Shown here piece after piece: positions 16,458-25,594 of a DNA stretch of 64,000 nucleotides. Source of the DNA: Cryobacterium adonitolivorans. Lineage in GTDB: Bacteria > Actinomycetota > Actinomycetes > Actinomycetales > Microbacteriaceae. The stretch covers positions 1 through 64,000 of the forward strand of contig NZ_SOFL01000049.1 of assembly GCF_004402695.1 (NCBI RefSeq), given 5' to 3'. A program made the position numbers and the translations under genes. Position 1 is the stretch's first letter. Every line of letters starts with the position of its first letter. The notes beneath the pieces are model-generated. The model saw only the letters and a program-made list of their open reading frames with translations. It made no database searches and had not been told where the DNA came from.

Positions 16458-17977
16458 CCGGCCTTATCGGCGGCGAGTCCCTGGTGCGCACGCACATCAG
16501 GGCAACCCTGATGCCGGGCTTCGTCGGCACGGTGCTGCCGGGCTGGCTGCGCCAGCGCCTGCAGGACGGACTCGGCGCCGTGTGCCTGTTCGGGCAGAAC
16601 ATCGAATCCATCGCCCAGCTGCGCGAGCTGACGGACTCGATCCGCGACGCGAACCCGCTCGCTGTCATCGCCATCGACGAGGAGGGTGGCGACGTCACCC
16701 GGCTCTACTTCTCTTCCGGCTCGCCCTATCCGGGCAACGCCATCCTCGGCCGGATCGACGACGTCGGGTACACAGAGGAGGTCGGTCGCCTCGTCGGCTG
16801 GGAGCTGCGCAAGGCCGGCTGCACTCTCACGTTCGCGCCTGACGCCGACGTCAACTCCAACCCCGACAACCCCGTGATCGGCGTGCGCAGTTTCGGCGTC
16901 GACCCGGCCCGGGTGGGCCGGCACTCCGCCGCCTGGGTGCGCGGGGTGCAGTCCACCGGGGTCGCCGCCTGCCCCAAGCACTTTCCTGGTCACGGTGACA
17001 CCGCCCTCGACTCCCACCTGGCCATGCCCGTCGTCGACCTGCCGCCGGCGACCCTGCGCGAGCGGGAACTGGTGCCCTTCCGCGCCGCCATCACCGCCGG
17101 CGCGAAGGCCATCATGACCTCGCACATCCTGCTGCCCCAGGTCGATCCGGAGAACCCCGCGACGCTCTCCTCGCGGGTGCTCGGCGGTCTGTTGCGCACC
17201 GAACTGGGCTTTTCGGGCGTCATCGTCAGCGACGCCCTGGACATGAAGGGGGCCAGCGGCGTCCTGGGCATTCCGGGGGCCGCCGTCGCCGCGCTCGCCG
17301 CCGGCTGCGATCTGCTCTGCATCGGCACCGAGAACACCCCCGCACAGCTCGATCAGATCGAGGCCGAGGTCCTGGCCGCCGTGGACGCCGGAACCCTCAC
17401 CGAGGCCCGGCTCGCCGAGGCCGCCGGCCGCGTTCACCGACTCGCCGCCGGCATCACCGACGAGACCCTGAACATCCCTCTGCCCGATGCCGCGCTGGCC
17501 GCGCCCGAGCCGGGTTTCGACACCGGGCGCATCATCGCCTCCTTCGCCGTCAACGAGCACGCGAAGCTGTGGCTCGCGGCGACGCCGGAGACCTTCTCGG
17601 TGGTTCGGCTCGACACGGTGACGAACATCGCCGTTGGCGCTGCGCCCTGGGGCCCGTTCGCCGAGGTGGCCGCCCACCCGGAGTCAGACCTCGCGGCCGC
17701 GTGGCGGGCCAGGCCTCTCGTCGGACGCACCGTGGACGACAGTGGGGCGCTGGAGCTTCCCGCCCGGACACCCGTGGTCGTGATCGGCAAGGACAACCAT
17801 CGGCATCCGTTCATTCGCGACCTGGTCGATGCGCTGCGGGCCGACCGCCGTGACGTGCTCGTGGTCGACATGGGCTGGCCGTCGGATGAGCTGACCTACG
17901 CCGACATCGCCACCTTCGGTGCATCCAGGCTTGCCGGGCGCGCGTTGCTCGAGTTGCTGGCGGCCGTACCGGCGTAG
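16454..17977 (+). CDS. Glycoside hydrolase family 3, NagZ-like beta-N-acetylglucosaminidase
   Basis: A 507-residue cytoplasmic enzyme with no signal peptide. The GH3 TIM barrel carries the NagZ signature KHFPGHGDTALDSH at 175-188, where Asp186/His188 match the Asp-His acid/base dyad of NagZ, and the nucleophile D260 in VSDALDMKGAS. About 170 further residues form an alpha/beta C-terminal domain. It should remove terminal beta-N-acetylglucosamine from the imported sugar, from chito-oligosaccharide or cell-wall fragments. Some actinobacterial relatives (Nag3 of Cellulomonas) act as phosphorylases, so phosphorolysis is possible. Its start overlaps permease 2, which supports action on the transported substrate. 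Confidence 0.88.
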   Translation: MTGLIGGESLVRTHIRATLMPGFVGTVLPGWLRQRLQDGLGAVCLFGQNIESIAQLRELTDSIRDANPLAVIAIDEEGGDVTRLYFSSGSPYPGNAILGRIDDVGYTEEVGRLVGWELRKAGCTLTFAPDADVNSNPDNPVIGVRSFGVDPARVGRHSAAWVRGVQSTGVAACPKHFPGHGDTALDSHLAMPVVDLPPATLRERELVPFRAAITAGAKAIMTSHILLPQVDPENPATLSSRVLGGLLRTELGFSGVIVSDALDMKGASGVLGIPGAAVAALAAGCDLLCIGTENTPAQLDQIEAEVLAAVDAGTLTEARLAEAAGRVHRLAAGITDETLNIPLPDAALAAPEPGFDTGRIIASFAVNEHAKLWLAATPETFSVVRLDTVTNIAVGAAPWGPFAEVAAHPESDLAAAWRARPLVGRTVDDSGALELPARTPVVVIGKDNHRHPFIRDLVDALRADRRDVLVVDMGWPSDELTYADIATFGASRLAGRALLELLAAVPA

Positions 17978-18036
17978 ATTCGCGCCGGCTGCGGCAGGTC
18001 GCGCGGGCGGCGCGAGCGGCGGCGGCGCGCCCGCTG

Positions 18037-18086
18037 TGGCTCGGTGCGCCCCCTCTGGCTCGGTGCGCCCGCTATAGCGGGCGCAC
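18037..18086. terminator. Repeat plus 24-bp palindrome between convergent genes
   Basis: TGGCTCGGTGCGCCC occurs twice in tandem (18037-18051 and 18056-18070). The second copy runs into a perfect 24-bp palindrome (18063-18086; 10-bp GC arms around TATA). It lies between the convergent GH3 and ROK kinase genes and probably ends transcription from both sides, although no T-run is present. The rest of 18087-18176 is G-rich with GTGGGGTGAG-like repeats and no gene. Confidence 0.55.
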
Positions 18087-18176
18087 TGCGCCATACGAGG
18101 TGCAGTGAACGAGGTGGGCCGGGCAAGGGGGCGAAGTGGGGTGAGCCAAGTGGGGTGGGCGAGGTGCGGTGACCGC

Positions 18177-19139
18177 TCAACTCACCAGGTCGCGTGCCCG
18201 CAGGGCGCCGCCGAGCAGGCCGGCGTTTTCGCCGATCGACGCCGGCAGGATCTCGGGACGCCGGTGAAAGCTCAACAGGGCATTCACCCGCTCGCGCAGC
18301 GGAACGAATAATTGGTCGCCCGCCTGTGCCAGCCCGCCACCGATCACTATCGCCTCCGGCGCGAGAATCGCGGCCAGCTGGGCGATGCTCAGGGCGAGTG
18401 CGTCCAGTGCCTCGTGCCAGATCATCGACGCCGCGGGGTCGCCGGAGCGGGCCAGTGACAGCACCGCGCGCGCGCCGCGCAAACTGATACCCGTGACCTC
18501 CTCGTAGCGACGCACGATCGCGCCGGCCGAGGCGACGGTCTCCAGGCAGCCCCGGGAGCCGCAGCCGCAGAGCGTTCCGCTGGGGTGAACGATCGAATGG
18601 CCGATCTCGCCCGCGTAGCCCCCACCGGTGTGCGCCCGGCCGTTGATGAACAGCGAACCGGCGATTCCGGTGCCGATGACCAGCACGACCACGTTGCGAT
18701 AGGGCCGGGCGGCGCCGAGCCGGAACTCGGCCTCCCCGGCGGCCCGCACGTCGTGCGAGAAGGTGGTGGGCAGGTGGATGAGCTCTTCGGTCAGTCGCTT
18801 GAACGGCACGTTCGACCAGTGCAGGTTGGTGGACAGCACGCCGATACCCGCGTCGTCGTCGACGACGCCAGGGGCGAGCAGACCCACGGCCCGGGGGTGC
18901 ACCCCCGGAAAGTCCGCGGCGAACTGCAGCGTGAGCTCCTGCACCCGGGCGATGACCGAGAAGGCCGTGCGTTCGCCGTCGAGCGGTGTCGGCGTGCGAC
19001 TGAGGCCCAGCATGCGGCCGGATGCGTCAAAGAGCGCGGCCTTGGTGTCGGTGCCGCCGACATCGACGGCGATCACGGCCTCGCCGTTGCCGAGCGGGAG
19101 GGCCTGGTCGACAGCCGAAGTGAGGGTCACGGCGGTCAT
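18177..19139 (-). CDS. ROK-family sugar kinase (glucokinase/N-acetylglucosamine kinase-like)
   Basis: This 320-residue kinase has the ATP-binding motif AVDVGGTDTKAALFD at about 23-37, LAPGVVDDDAG, the substrate loop GEIGHSIVHPSG and the zinc cluster CGCGSRGCLE. It should phosphorylate a hexose or N-acetylhexosamine in the cytoplasm. It is convergent with the NagZ-like operon and its promoter carries a 20-bp motif resembling that of the ROK regulator, so phosphorylation of the released N-acetylglucosamine is the most likely job. Glucose as substrate cannot be excluded from sequence alone. Unlike the regulator it lacks an N-terminal DNA-binding domain. Confidence 0.88.
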   Translation of the reverse strand: MTAVTLTSAVDQALPLGNGEAVIAVDVGGTDTKAALFDASGRMLGLSRTPTPLDGERTAFSVIARVQELTLQFAADFPGVHPRAVGLLAPGVVDDDAGIGVLSTNLHWSNVPFKRLTEELIHLPTTFSHDVRAAGEAEFRLGAARPYRNVVVLVIGTGIAGSLFINGRAHTGGGYAGEIGHSIVHPSGTLCGCGSRGCLETVASAGAIVRRYEEVTGISLRGARAVLSLARSGDPAASMIWHEALDALALSIAQLAAILAPEAIVIGGGLAQAGDQLFVPLRERVNALLSFHRRPEILPASIGENAGLLGGALRARDLVS

Positions 19140-19249
19140 GGCGGGGGCTCCTCAGCGGTAGGCGAGTGTGGCGGGGCAAGAAACCGGCCAAGAGTGTGCT
19201 CGTGCTGCGTCAACTGCCTGTGAGGACATCATCCCATGCGCCGACGCTG

Positions 19250-19269
19250 TTTGTAAAGGATGGTAACAA
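19250..19269. promoter_or_regulatory. Candidate ROK operator between the ROK kinase and prfC
   Basis: The 20-bp motif TTTGTAAAGG...TAACAA is semi-palindromic (TTGTnA, 7 bp, TnACAA) and matches 11901-11920 at 14 of 20 positions. It sits 111 bp before the kinase start in the divergent region shared with prfC. Confidence 0.45.
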
Positions 19270-19366
19270 TTAGCGGGGAGGAGTTGGCCAGTCGCGCAGG
19301 TTAGGTTTGAAGAACGCGTGCGCGCAAGCGCCGTATTGACAGACATATAGAGGTAGGAACTGAGCA

Positions 19367-21004
19367 GTGGCTGAAGCAACCGTGACCCCGGGCACCGAGG
19401 TGTCCCCGAAAGAGGTCGAGGCCCAGGCCGTGCGCCGGCGCACCTTCGCCGTCATTTCCCACCCCGACGCGGGAAAGTCCACGCTCACCGAGGCACTGCT
19501 GCTGCACGCGCACGCCATCACCACCGCCGGCGCCACGCACGGCAAGGCCGGCCGCCGCGGCACTGTCTCCGACTGGATGACCATGGAGCAGGAACGTGGC
19601 ATCTCGATCACCTCCGCCGCCATCCAGTTCGAATACCGCGACAGCGTGATCAACCTCGTCGACACCCCCGGCCACGCCGACTTCTCCGAGGACACCTTCC
19701 GGGTGCTCTCGGCGGTGGATGCCGCCGTGATGCTCGTCGACGCCAGCAAGGGCCTCGAGGTGCAGACCATGAAGCTCTTCGAGGTGTGCAAGCAGCGCAA
19801 CCTTCCCGTCATCACCGTGATCAACAAGTGGGACCGGCCGGGCTCCGCCGCGCTCGACCTGATGGACGAGATCCGCACCCGCACCGGCCTGATCCCCACC
19901 CCGCTCACCTGGCCGGTGGGCATCGCGGGCGACTTCCGCGGCGTCATCGAGCGTGACAGCTCCGACTTCATCCGCTTCAACCGCACCGCAGGTGGCGCCA
20001 CCCGCGCTGACTTCGAGCGCACCACCGCCGACGAAGCGGCCGAGGCCGAGGGCGATGCCTGGGTCACCGCCGCCGAGGAGTCCGAACTGCTCGCAGAGGA
20101 GGGCCAGAACCACGACGAGGACATGTTCCTGGATGGCGTGACCACCCCGGTGCTGTTCTCCGCCGCGGTGCTCAACTTCGGTGTGCAGCACATCCTGGAC
20201 ACCCTGGTGGACTTCGCCCCGCCCGCCGAGGCGCGCCTGGACGCCGCCGGCGGCCACCGCCCGGTGACCAGCCCGTTCTCCGGCTTCGTCTTCAAGGTGC
20301 AGTCCGGCATGAACTCCTCGCACCGCGACTACGTCGCGTTCGTGCGGGTGTGCTCCGGCCAGTTCCGCCGCGGCATGGTCGTCACCCACTCCGCCACCGG
20401 CCGGCCGTTCGCCACCAAGTATGCCCAACAGCTGTTCGGCAAGGACCGTGAGGTGGCCGAGGAGGCCTGGCCAGGCGACATCGTCGGCCTGGTCAACGCC
20501 TCCGCGCTGCGGGTCGGTGACTCGATCCACGAGGGCGCCCCCGCCGTCACCTTCCCGCCGCTGCCGATGTTCGCGCCCGCGCACTTCCGTGCCGTGCGCC
20601 CCGCCGACACCAGCAAGCACAAGCAGTTCCGCCGCGGCATCGACCAGCTCGACCACGAGGGCGTCATCCAGGTGATGCGCTCGGACTTGCGTGGCGACCA
20701 GGCGCCTGTGCTCGGCGCCGTCGGCCCGATGCAGTTCGAGGTCGTCGAGGAGCGGATGTCGCACGACTTCGGCGCCGCCATCCGCAGCGACGTGCTGCCG
20801 TACCAGCTGGCCCGCCGCACCGACAAGGAGAGCGCGCTGATCCTCGGCCACGACCGTCAGGTGGAGGTGCTCCGCCGCAGCGACGGCACCCTGCTGGCCC
20901 TTTTCAGCACCCCGTGGCGCCTGCGCAATACCGTGCGCGACCACCCCGAACTGCTGCTCGAAGACCTGGCCGGCGGCGGGCCTGTCGACGAGGTGCGCTA
21001 CTAG
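19367..21004 (+). CDS. prfC: Peptide chain release factor 3
   Basis: This 545-residue translational GTPase releases class-I release factors RF1/RF2 from the ribosome after termination. Visible G motifs are SHPDAGKST (31-39, P-loop), DTPGHADF (G3) and NKWD (G4); GTVSDWMTMEQERGISITSAAIQF is switch I. Domain II follows (FSGFVFKVQSGMNSSHRDYVAFVRV), then domain III (VGPMQFEVVEERM). The start is a GTG with GAGGTAGGAA ahead. An acidic insertion near 205-255 separates the G domain from domain II. The gene stands alone, divergent from the ROK kinase. Length is near the usual 530. Confidence 0.95.
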   Translation: MAEATVTPGTEVSPKEVEAQAVRRRTFAVISHPDAGKSTLTEALLLHAHAITTAGATHGKAGRRGTVSDWMTMEQERGISITSAAIQFEYRDSVINLVDTPGHADFSEDTFRVLSAVDAAVMLVDASKGLEVQTMKLFEVCKQRNLPVITVINKWDRPGSAALDLMDEIRTRTGLIPTPLTWPVGIAGDFRGVIERDSSDFIRFNRTAGGATRADFERTTADEAAEAEGDAWVTAAEESELLAEEGQNHDEDMFLDGVTTPVLFSAAVLNFGVQHILDTLVDFAPPAEARLDAAGGHRPVTSPFSGFVFKVQSGMNSSHRDYVAFVRVCSGQFRRGMVVTHSATGRPFATKYAQQLFGKDREVAEEAWPGDIVGLVNASALRVGDSIHEGAPAVTFPPLPMFAPAHFRAVRPADTSKHKQFRRGIDQLDHEGVIQVMRSDLRGDQAPVLGAVGPMQFEVVEERMSHDFGAAIRSDVLPYQLARRTDKESALILGHDRQVEVLRRSDGTLLALFSTPWRLRNTVRDHPELLLEDLAGGGPVDEVRY

Positions 21005-21101
21005 CTAGCCCAATCCGGAATCACGTGGTCCCCGAACTACACTCAGAAGCCTAAACAACCAGGGAATCGCCCATGTGGCGCCAACGACAGGGGAGAGTGT
21101 C

Positions 21102-21278
21102 ATGAAGTCTTTCGCGTGCGGAGATGTGGTGCCAGGGTGCACGGCGAGTTGGGTCAGTTCCACAGATGACGAAATTCTCGTTCTCGTTGCTCAGCATGCG
21201 AGCGCCGTACACGCCATCGACGCGGTGAGCCCCGAGCTGGTCCAGAGCGTCATGGACCGGATCGTGGTCGTCTCCTGA
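21102..21278 (+). CDS. DUF1059 family small protein
   Basis: A 58-residue protein: KSFACGDVVPGCTASWVSSTDDEILVLVAQHASAVHAI. The CG-x-VVPGC and VAQHA features match the short DUF1059 family (function unknown), where the two Cys and one His could bind a metal. A GGGGAGAG site precedes the ATG. It lies immediately upstream of the EAL gene and may share its transcript. Confidence 0.8.
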   Translation: MKSFACGDVVPGCTASWVSSTDDEILVLVAQHASAVHAIDAVSPELVQSVMDRIVVVS

Positions 21279-21319
21279 CGACACCACTGTCCCCGTCCGG
21301 GTGGGCCGAACTACTGGAT

Positions 21320-22375
21320 GTGGTCGCCGCCGGAACCGGGGTATCAGCCGCCTTCCAGCCGATTGTGGACACCGCCCGCGGCATCGTGGTGGGGTTCGAG
21401 GGCCTGGCCCGTTTCGAGATGCCCGCGGGGATCAGCGTCGAGGACCTCTTCGCCCAGGCGCGCGCCTCGAACCGGTCCGCGGAGGTCGAAGCGCGCTGCC
21501 TGCGGATCATTCTCGCGGAACGCGGCTCGGTTCCGGCCAACTGCTTCATCACCGTGAACGTATCGCCCCACGTGCTTGGACACGAGTCCATCCGGCAGGT
21601 GTGGCAGGACAATGCCGACCTCGCCGGAGTGTTCGTGGAGCTCACCGAACAGTCCGCCATTGAATCCGCCGCCGACCTCGAACCCGAGCTCGACGCTATC
21701 CGGGGAGCGGGCGGCCTGATCGCCGTCGACGACCTCGGCTCGGGCTACGCCGGTCTCAGCCGTCTGCTCGCGCTCAAACCCGAACTGATCAAACTCGACC
21801 GGGAACTCATTCAGGGCATCGACACCGACGAGGCGAAACGAGCGCTGGTCGAGATGATCGGCACCTTCGCCAACCGCATCGACTGCTGGGTTTTGGCCGA
21901 GGGCATCGAAACCGCGGCTGAGTACGACACCATCACCGCGCTCGGGGTGCCGCTCGCGCAGGGCTATTATCTCGCCCGGCCCGGTCCCGCGTGGCCCGCT
22001 CTGGCCAAGCCGGTGTTGCCGAGTGCGGTGCCGCAGCCCGTTCCCGTCGTGCGCGACCTGCTCGACGTCGCTCCCGCCGTGGAGTCGGTGGCCGCCGCAG
22101 CCAGGATTTTCACCGATCACGCGGAGGTGCGCACCGTGGTGCTCATCGACCACCACGGCCGGCCTCGCTCGGTTCTCGACAGCGAGAGCGCCCACCTCGG
22201 GGTCACCACCGACGCCGTGCGGGTGAACCTCGACACTCCCGTGCGGGATGCCCTGCTGCGCGCGATCACCCGCGACAGCACGCAGCGTTTCGATCCTCTG
22301 ATCGCCACCGACAACGCCGGCCGCTACGCCGGTATTGTGCGCCTGGAACGCCTCATCACTACCGCGCTTCAGTAA
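21320..22375 (+). CDS. EAL-domain c-di-GMP phosphodiesterase-like protein with C-terminal CBS-like region
   Basis: The EAL domain spans about 10-235: FQPIVD, EGLAR (EAL variant with Gly28 after catalytic Glu27), NVSPHVL, VELTEQ, DDLGSGYAGLSRL, LIKLDRELI, LAEGIET and QGYYLARPGP. The metal- and catalysis-linked residues (Glu27, DD, Lys, the second Glu) are present, so hydrolysis of c-di-GMP is plausible. Residues about 245-350 look like a pair of CBS motifs that may bind a nucleotide. It is soluble, with no membrane or GGDEF domain. The GTG at 21320 is only one option: the frame stays open further upstream into the DUF1059 gene, reading LLTTPLSPSGWAELLDVV, but without a good start codon. Confidence 0.82.
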   Translation: MVAAGTGVSAAFQPIVDTARGIVVGFEGLARFEMPAGISVEDLFAQARASNRSAEVEARCLRIILAERGSVPANCFITVNVSPHVLGHESIRQVWQDNADLAGVFVELTEQSAIESAADLEPELDAIRGAGGLIAVDDLGSGYAGLSRLLALKPELIKLDRELIQGIDTDEAKRALVEMIGTFANRIDCWVLAEGIETAAEYDTITALGVPLAQGYYLARPGPAWPALAKPVLPSAVPQPVPVVRDLLDVAPAVESVAAAARIFTDHAEVRTVVLIDHHGRPRSVLDSESAHLGVTTDAVRVNLDTPVRDALLRAITRDSTQRFDPLIATDNAGRYAGIVRLERLITTALQ

Positions 22376-22430
22376 GCACGTCAGTCGCGGCGGGAGCGCG
22401 CCTGTACCCTGCCGGTGCTGGCGACCGGGC

Positions 22431-22916
22431 TCAGGTTTCTAAGAGTGCCCGCAGCCGGTCGAGATCGACCCCGTCCCGGGTGTCGACGAAGTACTCGCCC
22501 TGCCACTTCTGGGTGCGGATGGCCTGGGCGTTGTCGGTGGGGGACCACGGAGGATAGACCCGGAGGCCGCGCTTGCCGCCGACGCCGGCCACCGAGCCGA
22601 TGCCGTGGCGCTGCAGCGCCGACCGGGGGAACACGAACTGTCCCGCGTTCTGGCCCTCCGTGGTGATGATCACCAGCAGGTCGACGTCGTCGGCGGGGAA
22701 CGGTTCCGTGGCTCCTGTGGTCGAGCGCCGCCAGACGGCGACGAACAGGCCGACCTTGGTCGGGGTCAGCTTGCCGACGCGGAAGCGCAGGCGCTGCGAG
22801 CCGATCCGGGTCACAGCCGCGCCGTACTCACCGTTGTCGGTTTCGGCGATCGCGGGCTCCACACCGCCCAGCGGCTCGAACAGCGTCATGGCCAGTGCTA
22901 CCTCTGGATGCATCAC
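22431..22916 (-). CDS. MepB family protein
   Basis: A soluble 161-residue protein matching the MepB family: KLTPTKVGLFVAVWRRS, NAGQFVFPRSALQRHGI, RVYPPWSPTDNAQAIRTQKWQGEYFVD. MepB is named for the mepRAB multidrug operon of Staphylococcus aureus, where its role is unknown. The start is GTG at 22916, overlapping the modC stop in a GTGA, which makes it part of the molybdate operon by translational coupling. No catalytic motif is known. It is convergent with the EAL gene. Confidence 0.82.
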   Translation of the reverse strand: MMHPEVALAMTLFEPLGGVEPAIAETDNGEYGAAVTRIGSQRLRFRVGKLTPTKVGLFVAVWRRSTTGATEPFPADDVDLLVIITTEGQNAGQFVFPRSALQRHGIGSVAGVGGKRGLRVYPPWSPTDNAQAIRTQKWQGEYFVDTRDGVDLDRLRALLET

Positions 22917-23998
22917 GATGGTGTGGACCTTTCGGATCTGCCGGTGGGGTAGACCATGGCGGCAGCAGGCGGAATCGAGAACCAGAGCGCAGACCCCACG
23001 GCCGAATCAAGCCCTGCGGCGTCCCTCGGGCTCACGTCCGCGGCAAGCAGAGCGCTTCGCGCCCGCACGAAATCACCCCGGGGTTCGAGGTCGATCAGCT
23101 CGGCGCGCACGCTGGTGCGGGCCGGATCGGCCGGTTCTTCCAACGACACCGTGACCGCTGCGGGCCTCACCGCGAGGGAGATCTGTTCGCCCTGGGCGCC
23201 GGCCGAGCCGGCGTCGATGGGGATCGACGCCGGGGGATCTGCGACGACCAGGGTGTTCCCCCGTCGGATCCCGGTGATCAGGTTCAGCCCGGCGAGCCCG
23301 GCCGCGAAGGCGCTCCCCGGACGATCGAGCACCTCCGCGGGTGTTCCCTGGTCGACGACCCTGCCGTCTTCGACGATCACCACGCGGTCGGCGAGGGTGT
23401 ACGCGTCGAGCACATCGTGGGTCACGATCACGGCGCTGCAATCGGCCAATACCCGGCGCAGCATCCGCCGCACCGCCGGTGCCACCGATACGTCCAGCGC
23501 GGCCAGCGGTTCGTCGAGCAGTAACAGGCCGGGGTCGGACGCGAGCGCCCGAGCTACCGCGATCCGCTGGGCCTGCCCGCCCGAGAGCTCGGCCGGGCGC
23601 CGGGCCGAGAGCGCCTCGGCATCCACCTCGCGCAGCCACCGGGTCGCTCTCTGGCGCGCGCGGCTCGCCGGCGCACCCGCGCTGCGCGGTCCGAAGGCCA
23701 CGTTGTCGAGCACGCTCAGGTGCGGGAACAGCAGCGGCTCCTGCGCCAGCAGGGAGACGCCGCGCTGGTGCGGTGGCCGCCAGAAACGGCGACCGGGCCC
23801 GGCCGGCAGGTCGAACAGAACGGTGCCGTTGAGTTCGCAGCGCCCGGAGTCGGGTGTGACCAACCCGGCAATGGTGTTGAGCAGGGTGGACTTGCCGGCG
23901 CCGTTGGGCCCCAGGATCGCGACCGTCTCGCCGGAAGCCACGTCCAGGTGCAGGCGCACGTCGCGTTCGGCGACGTGCAGGTCGAGGGAGAAGGTCAC
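22913..23998 (-). CDS. modC: Molybdate ABC transporter ATP-binding protein
   Basis: A 361-residue ATPase with Walker [10 protein letters not shown] (30-38), Q-loop region [14 protein letters not shown], signature LSGGQAQR and Walker [14 protein letters not shown], followed by the switch His (VTHD). The C-terminal ~110 residues form a single Mop/TOBE-like region ([13 protein letters not shown]...[14 protein letters not shown]...RGDFVRARS). It energises the ModB channel. It overlaps modB and the MepB gene by 4 nt each. The call rests on operon context with ModA, ModB and a Mop-domain regulator; tungstate as a substrate is possible. Confidence 0.92.
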   Translation of the reverse strand: MTFSLDLHVAERDVRLHLDVASGETVAILGPNGAGKSTLLNTIAGLVTPDSGRCELNGTVLFDLPAGPGRRFWRPPHQRGVSLLAQEPLLFPHLSVLDNVAFGPRSAGAPASRARQRATRWLREVDAEALSARRPAELSGGQAQRIAVARALASDPGLLLLDEPLAALDVSVAPAVRRMLRRVLADCSAVIVTHDVLDAYTLADRVVIVEDGRVVDQGTPAEVLDRPGSAFAAGLAGLNLITGIRRGNTLVVADPPASIPIDAGSAGAQGEQISLAVRPAAVTVSLEEPADPARTSVRAELIDLEPRGDFVRARSALLAADVSPRDAAGLDSAVGSALWFSIPPAAAMVYPTGRSERSTPS

Positions 23999-24789
23999 GA
24001 GAGCGCCCGCGCCCGCCGACGGGAGGGCTCACCGGTGCGATGGGCCAGGCTCACGATGATGACGGCCACGATCACCAGCACCAGCGACAGGGCCACGGCG
24101 GTGTCGGGGTCGGTCTCCCGCTGCAGGTAGATTTCCAGCGGCAGGGTGCGGGTGGTGCCCTGCAGGCTGCCGGCGAAGGTGAGGGTGGCCCCGAACTCGC
24201 CGAGTGCCCTGGCGAACGACAGCACCGCGCCCGACAGCATCGCCGGCAGCACCAGGGGCAGGGTGATCCGGCGGAGCACCGTGGTGGGGCTCGCGCCGAG
24301 GGTGGCGCCGACGGCTTCGTATCGGCTGCCCACCGTGCGCAGGGCACCCTCCAGGCTCAGCACCAGGAACGGCAGGGCGACAAAGGTCTGAGCGATCACG
24401 ACGGCGGTAGTGGAGAAGGCGATCTCGATGCCAAGGAGTTCGAAGGTCTGCCCGAGCAGCCCGCGGCGGCCGAAGGTGTATAGCAAGGCGATGCCTCCCA
24501 CGACCGGGGGGAGCACGAGGGGGAGCAGCACCAGCGAGCGGAGCACCTTCTGTCCCCAGAAGTCGGTGCGTGCCAGCACCAGCGCCATCGGCACGCCGAA
24601 GATCACACACAGCACCGTGGCGGCCAGCGACGTGCGCAGGCTCAGGAGCAGGGCGGCCACCGAGGACTCCGAGCTGATCAGCGGCACGAACTCCGCCCAG
24701 TTCACCCTGAGAACCATCGCCACGAGCGGCAGCAGAACGAAGGCCGCGCCGATGGCGGCCATGGCGATGACCCAGCGGGGAAGCGTCAT
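23995..24789 (-). CDS. modB: Molybdate ABC transporter permease
   Basis: A 264-residue membrane protein with five or six hydrophobic segments and the EAA loop [30 protein letters not shown] at about 155-185. It forms the homodimeric molybdate channel. It starts 5 nt after the modA stop and overlaps modC by 4 nt. Confidence 0.92.
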   Translation of the reverse strand: MTLPRWVIAMAAIGAAFVLLPLVAMVLRVNWAEFVPLISSESSVAALLLSLRTSLAATVLCVIFGVPMALVLARTDFWGQKVLRSLVLLPLVLPPVVGGIALLYTFGRRGLLGQTFELLGIEIAFSTTAVVIAQTFVALPFLVLSLEGALRTVGSRYEAVGATLGASPTTVLRRITLPLVLPAMLSGAVLSFARALGEFGATLTFAGSLQGTTRTLPLEIYLQRETDPDTAVALSLVLVIVAVIIVSLAHRTGEPSRRRARALS

Positions 24790-24793
24790 GAGG

Positions 24794-25594
24794 CTACGGC
24801 GCCCCGAAGCCCGCGGCCCGCAGCACCGCGGCGCCGTCGCTGCCCGTGACGAAGTCGACGAACGCCCGGGCCACGTCGGCGGATGCCGAGCCGGTCACGG
24901 GCGCGATCGGGTAGGTATTGACGGCGCTGGCGGACTCGGTGAACTCGATGCCCTCGACGGCGTCGCCCGCGGCGGCGACGTCGGTGACGTAGACCAGGCC
25001 GGCGTCCGCTTCACGTGAAGTGACCTTGCCGAGCACATCGGTGACGGAGGATTCTTCGCTCACCGGGGTGAGCGTGACGCCGGCGGTCGCAGCCACCGTC
25101 TTGGCCGCCCGGCCGCAGGGCACCTCGGGCGCGCAGACGACGAGCCTGACGTCCGGGCCGGCCAGGTCGGCGAAGTCGGTGATGCCCGCGGGGTTTCCCG
25201 GCGGCACCGCTATCGTCAGGACATTGGTGGCGAAGTCGACGGGTGTGCCGTCGGTGAGCGCCGCATCCGTGAGCCTGGTCATGTTCGTGGTGTCCGCAGA
25301 AGCGAACACATCGGCCGGTGCGCCCTCGATGATCTGGGTGACGAGTGCGGAAGAGCCGGCGAAGTTCAGCGCCACCGTGGTGCCCGGGTTGTCGGCTTCG
25401 AAGGTCTCGGCGAGGTCGGTGAAGGTGGCCTGCAGCGACGCGGCGGCGTACACGGTGATGTCACCCTCGAGCGTGGCGGCCGAGCCGGTCGGTGCGGTGG
25501 CCGCGGGGGTCGCGGGTGCGCATCCGGTGAGGGCCAGGGCGATACCGAAGACGGTCGCGGCAACGAGGACACGCGAAGCGCGGGTCACGGTCAT
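24794..25594 (-). CDS. modA: Molybdate-binding lipoprotein
   Basis: A 266-residue protein with a lipoprotein signal ending ALALTGC, a Thr/Ala linker, and the ModA fold: [82 protein letters not shown]. The Ser residues of AAASL and AGSSA would bind the oxyanion. It captures molybdate outside the membrane. The ATG overlaps the stop of the HTH-Mop regulator by 4 nt. Confidence 0.93.
   Translation of the reverse strand: MTVTRASRVLVAATVFGIALALTGCAPATPAATAPTGSAATLEGDITVYAAASLQATFTDLAETFEADNPGTTVALNFAGSSALVTQIIEGAPADVFASADTTNMTRLTDAALTDGTPVDFATNVLTIAVPPGNPAGITDFADLAGPDVRLVVCAPEVPCGRAAKTVAATAGVTLTPVSEESSVTDVLGKVTSREADAGLVYVTDVAAAGDAVEGIEFTESASAVNTYPIAPVTGSASADVARAFVDFVTGSDGAAVLRAAGFGAP

Noticed and set aside
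16349-17677. Long antisense open frame (442 codons) opposite the GH3 gene
   Set aside because: It is a by-product of high GC3 in the NagZ-like gene. The translation is Gly/Arg/His-rich without domains, whereas the sense strand has full catalytic motifs.
18087-18176. Small gene in the G-rich stretch before the ROK kinase stop
   Set aside because: Open frames exist but consist of Gly/Arg/Val from GTGGGGTGAG-type repeats, without a start signal.
19336-19364. TTGACA at 19336-19341 as a -35 element for prfC
   Set aside because: No acceptable -10 hexamer lies 16-18 bp downstream before the GTG, so I do not call a promoter.
19301-20944. Antisense frame of 547 codons opposite prfC
   Set aside because: The sense strand is an unmistakable release factor 3. 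The antisense product is low-complexity and has no family features.
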